Positions 47,066-57,929 of a stretch of 64,000 nucleotides of DNA are shown piece by piece. The notes beneath the pieces are model-generated. The model had not been told where the DNA came from and did no database searches. It worked only from the letters and a program-made list of their open reading frames with translations. Numbering within the stretch: position 1 is the stretch's first letter; each line of letters opens with the position of its first letter. Source of the DNA: Hermetia illucens (lineage: Eukaryota; Arthropoda; Insecta; Diptera; Stratiomyidae); assembly GCF_905115235.1 (NCBI RefSeq), contig NC_051851.1, positions 131,762,725-131,826,724 of the forward strand, read 5' to 3'. The position numbers were made by a program, and so were the translations under genes.

Positions 47066-47380
47066 AACTTATTAAAACTTTCACACCGATGTAATCGCTA
47101 TGCTCAATTGCACTAAGATTTCGCACGTCTTTGAAAGGCATTTTTAAATATCAAAAATTGTTCACCCTCGTTGTCGTAGGTTATAGTATATTGTCCAATA
47201 TATAAGCCCACATGGAAATATATGCATGATCATGACTGACTGACTCATTTCAATCCTAGAGCGAAGAAGGTGAAAGTGTGTACAGGCTACCTTAATAGGA
47301 CTGACTGCCGATGCTTCTTGAATTTTTTTAAGGTTTTGTTTGTAAAACAAATTAGATTCAATGTCTGTCTGTAACTGTAA

Positions 47381-48410
47381 CTGTAATCTTCAAAAGACTC
47401 TGGCCTGGGCACGCCAGAGTGTGGACTTTTTACCCACCTAAACCGCCTCCGACTCCCCCCTGCCCCATGGAACCACCATAAGGTATTACATCAAGGAGCG
47501 GAGTTAACTTACTTTAGCCATTTCTCCTATCTTTTATGATCAACGTTCGTAGCCGCACCTTTTTCACAGCTTGCCTTAGATGGATCATCAAGTCTTTCCC
47601 ATCCCAATTCTCCTGCGATGCTAGCATTCTACTCACCACATTTTGCGGTATCTGTGCTTCACCTAAAGTTTCCTCCAGGTTTCTCTTCTCGCCCCTGAAT
47701 TTCAGATAGTGGAAGAATATGTGCTCTGGGTTCTCGTGGACAATTGGGCGAATCGTCCAATTTTAACCTATAGAGGTGCTGGATATTACAAATGCAGCCT
47801 TATCTGAGGCGGTTCTCAAGACAGAGCACATCCTTAAGGCTGTTCTCCTATAGAATGCACTCAATTTATGAGCATCACATGATATGCGAAATGCCTTTCC
47901 CTAAATGGCATAAAGCAAGATCAAACTCACCACCCTGGCAATAAGTAGCCTACAAGTGTACCATGGCTGTTCCACGTCCGCCACTATCCTTGCGAGGGCC
48001 ATACTTGGCGTGGATCCCTTCTAACAAGCATATTCACGTATTGTTCAAAAGTTAACTTCGTATCTATCGTCACCCTCAAGTATTTTACAGTCGGCTTGGA
48101 AATGATGATGTGATTGCCGACTCTTACTGGGGCGTAATTTTGCTTCCGGCGGTTGATGGTCCACCGTAGTGGGCCACGAACGGAGCGCTGTGGTACGCCG
48201 CGAAGATAACGTACTTCTTGGGTCCATCACCGGACTCATATCAGCAGGTACTCAAATCGTCGCCAGGCACTTTCGTATAAGGTTCCAATTGACCGAATTG
48301 AATGCATTCCCCACGTCCAGGGTCACCACCACGAAATATTTGGTCGTAAAATCCCTTCCGCGAATTGCTTTTTCGAACCAGCAATTTTGATGTCATCAAT
48401 GGTTGATCTG
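47381..48410 (-). mobile_element. R1-like LINE RT C-terminus and 3' end
   Basis: Minus strand: RT end (AFEKAIRGR-like near 48370, GNHIIISKPTVKYLRVTIDT and KLTFEQYVNMLVRR near 48050-48110), then the C-terminal tail (ENPEHIFFHYLKFRGEKRNL, EETLGEAQIPQNVVSRML near 47600-47740) and a 3' tail at 47381-47460 that matches 43905-43990. 5' part missing. Confidence 0.7.
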
Positions 48411-48419
48411 GTGGTCAAA

Positions 48420-50748
48420 GCGTAGTATAGACCCCAGGGCGAAACGTGGAACGATGGAGCATAAAACCTGGGAAACGCCTGCTCAACCAACACCTCCACC
48501 TCCATGTGGTGACCGCTAGGAACTCTTTCTTAACCAAAAACTGCATACGGAGAAGGATGAAAGCGAGTCTCCCGCACCTGAAAACGGGACAAATCCTCCA
48601 GGTTGGGAGTTTGGTAGGGCTGACGACCCTACACGGAAAACCAACGTTACGAAGCCACAAAGTTGCAGGAGATGCGTTGAACAGGGATCCGTTTCCTGGA
48701 GAAGGGCCACTACACCATATATTCTAGTGGCCATCCAGTAAACCGTGTGCTCGGAGTAGGTTTCTCCGTCAGCTAAGACATGCAACCTGCTGTTATCGGC
48801 TTTCAAAATATAAGCTAAAGGCTATACACTCTACTTGCGGGAGAAATTTAGAAATATAAGGCTCATAAACATTCACGCCCTTACAGAGGAGACTGCAGAG
48901 TGGGAGAAGGATACCTTCTACGAAGCAATTGAGCAATCCCTCAAAGCCTGTCCCACGTATGATATCACAATCATACTTGGAGATTTCAACAGTCAAGTAG
49001 GGGTGGAGCCCGTATTCAGGCGATACGTTGGCTCCCGTAGCTTACATAGGGATACCAATGATAACGGAATGCGGACTATTCAGTTAGCAGTATCGCACGA
49101 AATGGTTGTTGGAAGTACCTGGTTTGCGCGGAAAGCGGTCCACAAACGTACGTGGGCCTCCCCAGACGGGACCACTTTCAAACAAATTGACCACGTGTTG
49201 ACTGAACGGCGCCACCTCTCAGCCATGATGAATGTCAGAACATATAGGGAGCCAATGTAGACTCGGATCACTATCTCGTTGGCATAATGCTCCGAGCTCG
49301 AATTACGACACCACCTACAATCCCCGTTGACAATCAGGTGAGAGTGAATACTGAATCCATTCACAACTCAGCCCTCCATAACACCTATAAGAGGGAAATG
49401 GATGCCACAATAACCGCAGCTTACAGATGCCCTGGAGATGAAGCATCAGCAAATGATCTTCACAACCACCTGAAAAGCGTTATCATTAATACGGCCACAA
49501 AAAAAGAGTCGGAACGGCTGGTTTGACGAAGAATCTAAGCTAGCAATGGAACGGAAGAATGCTGTAAACTGTTGGATTCTCAACGAACGCGGGCACGCGC
49601 AGAGGCCTACCAAGAACTTCGTCGCACGGAGAACCGACTTCACAGACGGAAAAAGGAAGCCTGGGAAAACCAACAAGTTTGTAAACTCGAAAAGTGCAAG
49701 GAGCAACCACACCAGATGCGGCAGTTTTACAAACAAATCAGAAGAACGAAAACACCTCGATGCTCATCCGGCCGAGATAAAGAGGGAAATCTGATGGCAG
49801 AATGGGCATATTGGAGCGATCGGTTGAGTATTCTGATGAACTGCTCAACAAGCAAAATATCGGCGTCCGTGCAATCCACCGGCTTAAGACCCATAGGTCC
49901 CCCATAGGAGCCGATGCATTACAGCCGAACTGGTTAAATATGGGGCGATTAACTACACCAAGTGGTTCAACTGATTCCCTAGGTGTGGGACAGCAAGCTG
50001 CTGAGTGCTATCTATAAGATATTCTCCGCTATCTTGCTAGGCCGGATAGCCCCACACGCCCACAACATCATTGGTCCATACCAAAGAAGCTTCACTCCAG
50101 ACAAATCATATGGATACCAGTTGCACCATCTTTTCATTGACTTTAAAGCCGCTTATGATAGCATAGCCAAGGTAAAGCTGTACACGGCTATGAGAGAATT
50201 CGGTATCCCGACCAGATTAATTAGAATAGCTAGGCCGACCCTGATCAACGTGCAAGGCCACATAAAAGCAGCAGGATCACTCTCAAGACAATTCAGCATC
50301 AACAGCGGTCCCAGACAAGGGGATTTCCTATAATCTGTCCTCTTCAACCTGGCCCTGGAGAAAGTGATTCGCGATGCAGACGTAAATGCGGGAAGCACCA
50401 TTCTCTTTAAGTCCACCCTACTACTGGGCTTCGCTGGCGATATTGAGATTACGGGAAGAATATCCCGAGATGTACAGTCTACCTTCATCCAAATCCAGCA
50501 GGTGGCGCTGCGCATTAACGAAGGCAATACGAGGTTCATGGTGACAACGTCAGTGCCAAAAACAAAATTGAAAGAACAAAGAACATCGAATCGCACTGGT
50601 CAAACGAAAATAATAAAGATAGGAGACTATAACTTTGGGACCGTTGATAATTTCTCCCCTCTAGGGTCGAAAATCTCGAAAATAATAAAGATAGGAGACT
50701 ATAACTTTGGGACCGTTGATAACTTCTCCCCTCTAGGGTCGAAAATCT
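48420..50748 (+). mobile_element. RTE-A LINE, 5' two thirds
   Basis: Start block AGTATAGACCCCAGGGCGAA at 48423, leader to about 48780, endonuclease in an open frame at 48835-49260 (NIRLINIHALTEETAEWEKD, ILGDFNSQVGVEPVFRRYVG, ERRHLSAMMNVRTY), linker (MDATITAAYRCPGDEASAND, KKESERLV), RT from about 49980 (AIYKIFSAILLGRIAPHAHN, LHHLFIDFKAAYDSIAKV, NSGPRQGDFL). YADD is replaced near 50430 (LLGFAGDIEITGRI). It ends after an in-frame 72-base duplication, so the 3' third is absent. Confidence 0.8.
50605..50748 (+). repeat. 72-bp in-frame tandem duplication in RTE-A
   Basis: Two units, 50605-50676 and 50677-50748, differ at about two bases. Each encodes 24 residues (KIIKIGDYNFGTVDNFSPLG and SKIS or SKIW). 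Recent event. Confidence 0.9.
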
Positions 50749-51989
50749 GGCCCGATGGCAGCTCAGGCAGCGGGTTTGCCTGAGCTATTTTAGTTCTGGC
50801 CATTGGCTCCGATAGTCCTTGCAGCTTTTCTTCAATGTCAAGCTATTATGCTTCTCCTCCGACATTCACTTCCTTGCTTTTCGCTGTCCAGCTTAACCCT
50901 AGAAAGTCTAAATCAAAGTCGTCCAGCTTCCGCTGCTTTGGGCAGGACCTCTACTTGCCAGCTTATTCCCGCCACCCAGTGTGTCCCCCAAAGCATCCTT
51001 CCTTTGCTTCTCCTTATGCGCATGTACAAATGTGCTGCCTAATCTATAATTAATGAGGTATTTTTAATTTCCGCAAAAGGTCGATCATTTGCCCTTTACG
51101 TAAGAAGTCTGCCTTTTACTTCCTCCTTGCTTCTAAAAACTCTCCATCATCGCGATCCATGATGTAAGTAATGAGGAGGTGTAAAACCTTCCCCGTCTCA
51201 ATTGCAGTGGCTTTGGGAAGGAAGGCCATTACCATGTGTAACCTCAGTATAATGCCTAGCACATGTCGACCATTCCGTTCTTTTCCTTTCTGGCGATTTA
51301 AGGACTGTAGTCTTAAGCCATTCGCCGCGTCCTCTGTTGCGTGATTTAACAGCGATAGCATATGCTAGTAAACATGAGCCCCTTATTCCACATCTCCACG
51401 ACGATGAAGTCCTCAATTATCGCCTGCACCTCACGAGTAAGTTTTTGTTCCGGAAACACTTTTTGCGGTATAGCCAATCAAATGCTCTTTACCGAAAAAG
51501 CATACCTAACAACGGGTCTCCTGCTCTCTAGGGCATAAGTTTGGACTTCGTAAGGAGAAGCTCCCTCTTGTAGGCTGAACCCAATTGCTCGTCGCCTATT
51601 TGACTCCGATGTTGTAGGTTTAGGTATCCTTCCTTAAGTGCAGATATCATTTAGCCCCTACACCACTGGGGCCTGCCATCTTCCTGATGACGGATATTCT
51701 CTCTTCTTGAGCGAAGTTACTTGTGTCTCAGTGTTACGAAGCAGTGCCTCTACCTGATGGGACGATTCGTTTATGGTACCGGGTCCCAATTGTTTGCTGT
51801 TTGTTTTTTCTTCTTTTGTATTTTTTTCACAGCAGTACTCATATGATTTCCACGAGTATAGGGGCTGGCAAGTCCGCTATGACATACCTTGACTCTTGGA
51901 GAGCTACATCCATCCAAACCAGAGAGAGGTAGTTTGGCTCCCAAAATGCCACATTTGCTATCAGTCTATCTTGCAGTTCACTTCTTGAC
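50749..51989. other. Unassigned stretch
   Basis: Open frames exist on both strands (50803-51042 +, 51116-51361 and 51198-51416 -), and the minus strand near 51400-51720 gives a lysine-rich stretch (ALLRNTETQVTSLKKRE) that could be a LINE ORF1 coiled region. I cannot assign it. Confidence 0.25.
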
Positions 51990-52230
51990 CCCTTTGGGGC
52001 AGTTAGAATAGCATTATGGTTCTATAAGCTTAAGGGGTGGCTCCTGATAGATACGAAAAGGGGATGTGCATTTTACTGCATGTACTTATATGCGATATCA
52101 AATAAAAGATGATAACTATTACTTTTGAATGCAGATCAAAATTTTGGTGAAGGGTATGCAAAACCGGCAAGCCTGAAAAAAATTAGCAAGCTGCTCCTAT
52201 TTGATATCTAGTTATCAAAATATCCCCCAT
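51990..52230 (+). repeat. Possible repeat Y relative
   Basis: AAGCTTAAGGGGTGGCTCCT, a GATATCAAATAAAAGATGA block and AAAACCGGCAAGCC follow the block order of repeat Y (AACTTAAGGGGGGTC, GGGTATCAAATGAAAGAT, CCGGTC) at lower similarity. Confidence 0.35.
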
Positions 52231-52299
52231 ATTGATATTTTTCAAATATAATTTATAATGATTCGGAGCTTGATTTCCCCTTATCGTTAAATTCAGGAA

Positions 52300-55200
52300 T
52301 TTTAAATCATATCGCCTACCTCAATGTTCTCCCTCCCCATCCTCAGGCACCACCTTGTCATGGTGGGGGAGCCTGTAATAGTTTACTACTACACTAAGGG
52401 TGTCCAAAAATACATGAAAATGGAAGCAAAGGATTGTAACTCTCCAAGTTGTAAGAGGTCATAGATTTCGAATCCACCCACGACTTTGAGAAATCAGGCC
52501 GTGGCCGAGGTACGGATGTTGGAGGCCTCACCAGATTCATGTTCCTCTACGGAGAAATCTGTGGAAGATAAACTCTCCACTTCAGTGTAAAACCTACACC
52601 CGGTGTCTACGGCGCGGTCAGCCAGAAAGGGTAGGAATGTAACTTCCTAAATGAGTGGAACTGAAAACCTGATTACAGCCGGCTTGCCGGTGACACCGTT
52701 GCCTAACTCTTCCGAAAAACGGGAGTGGAAGGCTCGGCAGAATGAAACTTTAGCCGCAAAGAAGAAGGGACTGCAGGCTTCAGTGTCAGAATCTTTTCTT
52801 CCGCCTCTACCAGGAAACGCGGAAGAAACGGAAGCTGACGATGTGAATGCAACTGGTCTAGTTCCGGTGTGTGGAAGCAGCTCCATACAGCCCGGAAATC
52901 GTTAACCTGGGAGAGATTCCAGCCGTCGACAACGGAAGGCACTGCAAAAGAATGCGAAGTTTCTTGCGAATGAAGACATGGGCGGCACCAAATGTGGCGA
53001 TATCGAGAGAAATTGTAAGGTTTGAAAAAAGCTGATAACCCCAGTGGGATTCACACTAGGCATAGGACCTCCATCAATGAAAGATCCTCGGGACCGAGGG
53101 CCTGCTATCTGATGTCAAATTGTTAGAGGCAACCATGCTAAAACAATTCTGTTCCCAGGACCTTGTTGCGGTCAACTTTCAATACCAGGTTAATGGTAAG
53201 GAGAAGGAAGGCATAGCTCTGCTCACTTACCCTATCATTTTGGAATCTGGTAGTGTGTGACCTTGAACTCGTAATAGGTTGTGATGCGAAGGCCCAGCAT
53301 ATTTGTTGAAGTAGTAGCAAATGCAATCCTAGAGGAGAGGTCTGTTTGATTTATCATTTCGCCCCTACATTCGTGAGACCAAGAAGAAGTAAAGTAATTG
53401 ACCCAACAATCTGAACTTCAAAGTTGTTGAATGTTGACGAATGCTAGATGAATGCTCACTGTCAGATCACCGTTACTTAGAATTTAGTCTGACTACTACA
53501 GGCGAATAGTCTGCAATACAAAAACGGAATTCTAGAAAAACGGATTGCACAAAGTTCAATGAACTTCATGCCGACAAAGTGAAGCTCTCTTTTAGAGTGT
53601 AAGGAACTGGATGGTGAAACGGAGGCTTCCAGGCTGAGTCGAGTCCCTATTAAGGATGAGTCGGCCAAAATTATCCTTGGAATCCGGTTGATAATTTCAG
53701 AAACCCCCGAGTTAAGTTTATACAGAAGGCACCCCAGGAGAACAAGTCTCAAAAGTGGTGGGAGGAGAATTGACGGTTTCTGGAAACATTTTAACATAAA
53801 GGTATTGCAAGGAAAATTGGGACCCTGCGAGAGCGATTGTTACCAATGAAAAGGCGAGAGCTGCTACACTATCACTTGAATACTTCAAACCACCTGGCAT
53901 GGATGGCATCTACCCCCGCTTAGAACAACTGCCAAGAAATATTTTTCGGAGATGTCTTGCTCTGGGCTACGTGCCCTCCGCTTGGCGTCAAGGCGGCCTA
54001 TCGGCTACCAAATCGGCTTAACATCATTTTCGCTGAAATGTCAGGAGCGACCGGTTGAGCATCCTATTTACGAGAAGGCGCTAAGGATGCACCCACTAAA
54101 TGAAAACCAACGTGGAAAATCGTGAGTCTGCTCTTCGATCTTTGATTTCAAAGATTAAAGGAGCGTTTGACTGAGCGCCCTTCCAAAAGCTCTGTGATGC
54201 CGCCAAAGAGCATGGTGTTGATAAAACTTCAAGTGGATCTACGATATGCTATCGCAGAAATTGCTGTGTGTTGAAGTGGGTGTCGATCGCTACCTAACAA
54301 TGGAAGTAACGAAACGCTGCCCACAAGGAGGTGCGCTATCGTCACTTCTGTGGAATATGTTGATCGACACTACTATGCGAACTGCAAAATCTGTCAGTGC
54401 ACATTCAAGCTTATGCGGATGACATGAATGTGCTAGTTGTTGGTCGAGATCTTAGAGCCATGTGTCGAAATATACAGCGCACCTTTGATTTGATTGACAG
54501 TTGGTTCATCGAGCATGGACTTTCAGTAAATTCAAAACCACAATGGTATTACTTACAAAAAGGAGGATATGATCTTGCCTTCCAGAGATAAGAGCTACAA
54601 CCCTTCAACACTCCGAAGAAGTGAAATATCTGGGAGTTATTCTAGACAACAAGCTGCTTTGAAACAAACATACAGAGGAAAAAATGAAACGAGCTCTCAC
54701 AGCTCATAGGCGGGCCTTTGCCTCAATATAGGCCCCAGGTAATAATGTGGATATATGTTGCTATCATTGGGGCGATGTTCGCCTATGCATTCGCAAGGTA
54801 GTGACTGTAAACTAGCTACATGGACAAGAACTGTGGATTTGGGTGTCACCGGCGCAGCTCTGAATGCATTACTCAATTTACAGTCCTTAGATTTGTTTAT
54901 TCAGAGCACTGAAATGAGAGCAGTTCAATGTCTAGTTCCATTAGATCTTTTGGGAAAGAATGGACGTGGGGGCATGAATCCAGTTTTCGTAATACCATGT
55001 GATTCTCGGATCCAAGTACTTCCATTTAATAGAAAATATGAATTTATCTTCAATCTTAGGGCAAACTGGGGCGAACCAGAAGAATGCATGTCAAGATATA
55101 CTGACGTCTTCGTCACTGATGGATCAAAAACAGAACAGGGTTCTGGAGCAGGAATCTACCTTTCGAATAAAAAGGAGAAGTGGACTTTTCCCTTGGGGCA

Positions 55201-55340
55201 ATATACAAGGGTCTTCCATGCTGAAGTGTATGCGATCCTAAGGGCGGCAACCTGGATGATTGACGAGTGGTTGAAGGGCAGGCGCAGATTTTTAGTGCTG
55301 GTGTGCTACAACTGCAGCAGTTAGCAGCACATCCACTAAC
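52300..55340 (+). mobile_element. LINE with RNase H (I/LOA-type), decayed
   Basis: The plus strand begins near CACCACCTTGTCATGGTGGG (52348), followed by an ORF1-like ATG frame at 52651-52905 (KREWKARQNETLAAKKKGLQ). ORF2 remnants: DHRYLEF near 53470, YFKPPGMDGIYPRLEQLPRN and LALGYVPSAWRQ near 53880-53990, VTKRCPQGGALSSLLWNMLI near 54310, IQAYADDMNVLVVGRDLRAM at 54400, then the C-terminal frame at 54755-55324 with RNase H sequence YTDVFVTDGSKTEQGSGAGI and FHAEVYAILRAATWM. RNase H after RT fits I, LOA or related clades. Many frame breaks. Confidence 0.7.
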
Positions 55341-56051
55341 GGAAATCTTCCGATACATAAACGAAGTCGAGATATTCCAAATACTATGGACCACTAGGGT
55401 CTGAGTTCTCACAGGTGCCTCTCCCCACCTCAAATACGCACAGACATATACACACACCCATCTCAGCTATCCGTCAGGATGGGAAATCTTCCCATGAGTT
55501 AGATATACTCCAAATTGTAGTCATCTCTGAATAAATATCAACGTGTGGTTGATCCGCACCCTCGCATACCCTCCCTCCTCCTAACTTAAGCGACTTTAGT
55601 AAAGTCACTTCAATTGACATTCAAATACGTTGCAGAGGATGCACATTTAAAGGCTAATTAATTAGAACCCAAAAGGACTTCCCTCAACTGACCAGCCATA
55701 TAATAAGATTCACACTCGTTGTAAGACCAAAGAATGAATTCCCCCAACTGCCCATTATGCTGAAGGATTGAACGCAATCATTAACTTTTCAGCAAGTTCT
55801 AGTCAAGGTTACCTGCCTAGTCAACAGTCTTCATTGCTGGCGTGTGCAAGTATTTAATACGTAATGACCTACATAAGACCGTCAAGCCACCTTACATTAT
55901 GTATATCACGAGCACATTCCAAAGTATAGGTATCGGTTCCTTACGACTTCAATTTATCGCACTATTTTCAACGCAAGCTACGATAGGATACCATGAAATA
56001 TAAACCAGTCAGTATTCAGATTATTTCCTAGATACCAATTGAACTAACTAT
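55341..56051. other. Spacer upstream of OR-7
   Basis: AT-rich, no coding seen. A CTCGCATACCCTCCCTCC-type pyrimidine-rich stretch lies near 55560. Confidence 0.35.
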
Positions 56052-56070
56052 CTAATTATAGAGTACACCT
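56052..56070 (+). promoter_or_regulatory. Subgroup B upstream element of OR-7, distal copy
   Basis: CTAATTATAGAGTACACCT, one of two copies 96 bases apart in the OR-7 flank, matching the OR-4 and OR-5 element. Confidence 0.45.
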
Positions 56071-56147
56071 CTGGGAAGCGGTTGACATGTAAAAGGGACG
56101 ATAGTCCATGCCAAGTCGAAAGTGGTAACAGATAAGTCGCCAACTAT

Positions 56148-56166
56148 CTAATTATAGGCTACACCT
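56148..56166 (+). promoter_or_regulatory. Subgroup B upstream element of OR-7, proximal copy
   Basis: CTAATTATAGGCTACACCT, 150 bases before the OR-7 ATG. Both copies follow the sequence CTAACTAT or CAACTAT, so the repeat unit is longer than the core. Confidence 0.5.
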
Positions 56167-56297
56167 TGGGAGAAACTCTTTATTTTGTGGAAGCAACTGC
56201 TTAACCATCTCATGTATTTTTTATGATCCCTGGGAATACCTTGGGGTAGTTCAGAGTTTGACGGAATTGCACAAGTAGTACATTTATAGCCTCACAA

Positions 56298-57551
56298 ATG
56301 ATTGGCACAGTGGAGAAGTCGAAGAAAGTTACTAGTAGCGATGCTTTCAAATTTAACTTTAAATTTTGGCAAATCCTTGGTGTCTACCCTATTCGGAGTT
56401 GTAGTATTTTATATGCAGTGTTTATAACCCTGAGCGGGGGCTTAACAGCAACTATGACCATATTTCTATTCAGCTTAGACCGACTAAACGATATTTTGTT
56501 GAATCTCTCAGTAAATGCTACTTCGGCTGCAATCAATTTGAAATCCCTCAATATTTTTTTTCGACGACAAACTATCCTTGATGCTAATATTTGGATTCGC
56601 CATTTAGATTCACGCGCCAGTTCTGCACAGGAGCAGGCATGCCTCCTTTTGGCAGTTCGAAGAGCACGTATAGTCTTTTATCTAACGTGCGCCATGTTTT
56701 TTAGTTCAATTATATTAGGAGAATTCGCAGCTCTTCTGTCAAATGAAGGAAAACTGATGTGTCCCGCCTGGTATCCTTTCGATTGGCGATATTCAATTTT
56801 AGGATATTCGATTGTCCACGTACACCAGATGGTGGTACTTATGATATATGCACTCGAGAATATTTCTAATGATACTTTTCCGGCCGTTTATATGCTTGTA
56901 CTAACGAGTCATGTGAAAACCTTAAACATTCGAATCAGGAAATTGGGCATGGACTCAGCTAAGTCCTGTAAAGACAACTGCCAGGAGTTGATACAATGCA
57001 TCAAAGATCAACAGATCTTAATTGAGTAAGTTCGATTTCTCAGATACAAACATGAATCTCATTAGACGAAATTTAGATATTTTCATATGGTTCGGAAAGC
57101 CACTTCAGCTGCAATTTTCCTTCAGTTTTTCGTCACTGGAATTGGAGTCTGTGTCACTGCTGTTTGTGCATTCTTTGCCAATGGGAATCTATTCGAAATC
57201 ATATATTTGGCAGAATACTCATTGTGCATTATTCTGGAAATATTCCTTTACTGTTATTTCGGGAATGAACTCGCGGACGAAAGCAATCGTATGAGTGGTG
57301 CAATATACTCATGCAATTGGACAAATCAAGACAAAAGCTTCAGAAAAAATTTGCTAATCTTTCTGCAGTCAACACAGACAAATATGATGATTGTTGCTGG
57401 AGGAATTTTCCCTGTCGATTTATCAACATTTGTTTCGGTGAGACATGGATTTTCCAAAGTATAATATTTGACCAAACTTTATTGAATCTGCTTCCTCTAG
57501 GTTATGAAAAGTTCATACTCACTCTTTGCTGTGCTGATGCAGATGACATGA
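56298..57551 (+). CDS. Odorant receptor OR-7 (7tm_6), three exons, 379 aa
   Basis: Exons 56298-57025, 57077-57437 and 57501-57551; introns 51 and 63 bases (GTAAGT and GTGAGA donors). Starts at ATG 56298 (MIGTVEKSKKVTSSDAFKF). Exon lengths are again 728, 361 and 51. Seven hydrophobic segments, CPAWYPFDW, CIKDQQILIE at splice 1 and SSYSLFAVLMQMT at the end. It belongs to subgroup B but is the most diverged intact member, with changes such as GLTATMTIFLFSL in segment 1. It is the only subgroup B gene ending in TGA. AATAAA at 57560 is a likely polyadenylation signal. Function as an Orco-dependent receptor is from the family. Confidence 0.93.
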
Positions 57552-57559
57552 AACGGCCC

Positions 57560-57565
57560 AATAAA
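57560..57565 (+). terminator. Candidate polyadenylation signal of OR-7
   Basis: AATAAA 9 bases after the stop codon; very close, so a later signal may be used. Confidence 0.3.
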
Positions 57566-57929
57566 TTAACATCGGTATTCTATAATAGTTAAGTTCTGTT
57601 GCAATAATATTCAAAATCTCCTTTCATGTATACACATAATACGTAGAAGTTGGAAAAAAAGCAAAATGTTGGCGCTTACCTAGAGATACTTCGAAATCTT
57701 TATGTATGGCAAGAAAATGACATAATTGGTACAGACCATACTAAGATTAATGAAAAATTAGGTAATCGTTTAGTCACCAAGTCTACTGCATGAAAAGTTC
57801 CTAGCCCGATTTATACTACAGGTACGGCAGTTATTCGCCTTTGTAATCGGCAACTTGCAACGTAGGAAGAAGATTTTATCGCACCTGAAGCTTTGATTCA
57901 ATAAAAAGGCGGAAAAGTTGAGAAAGGAG

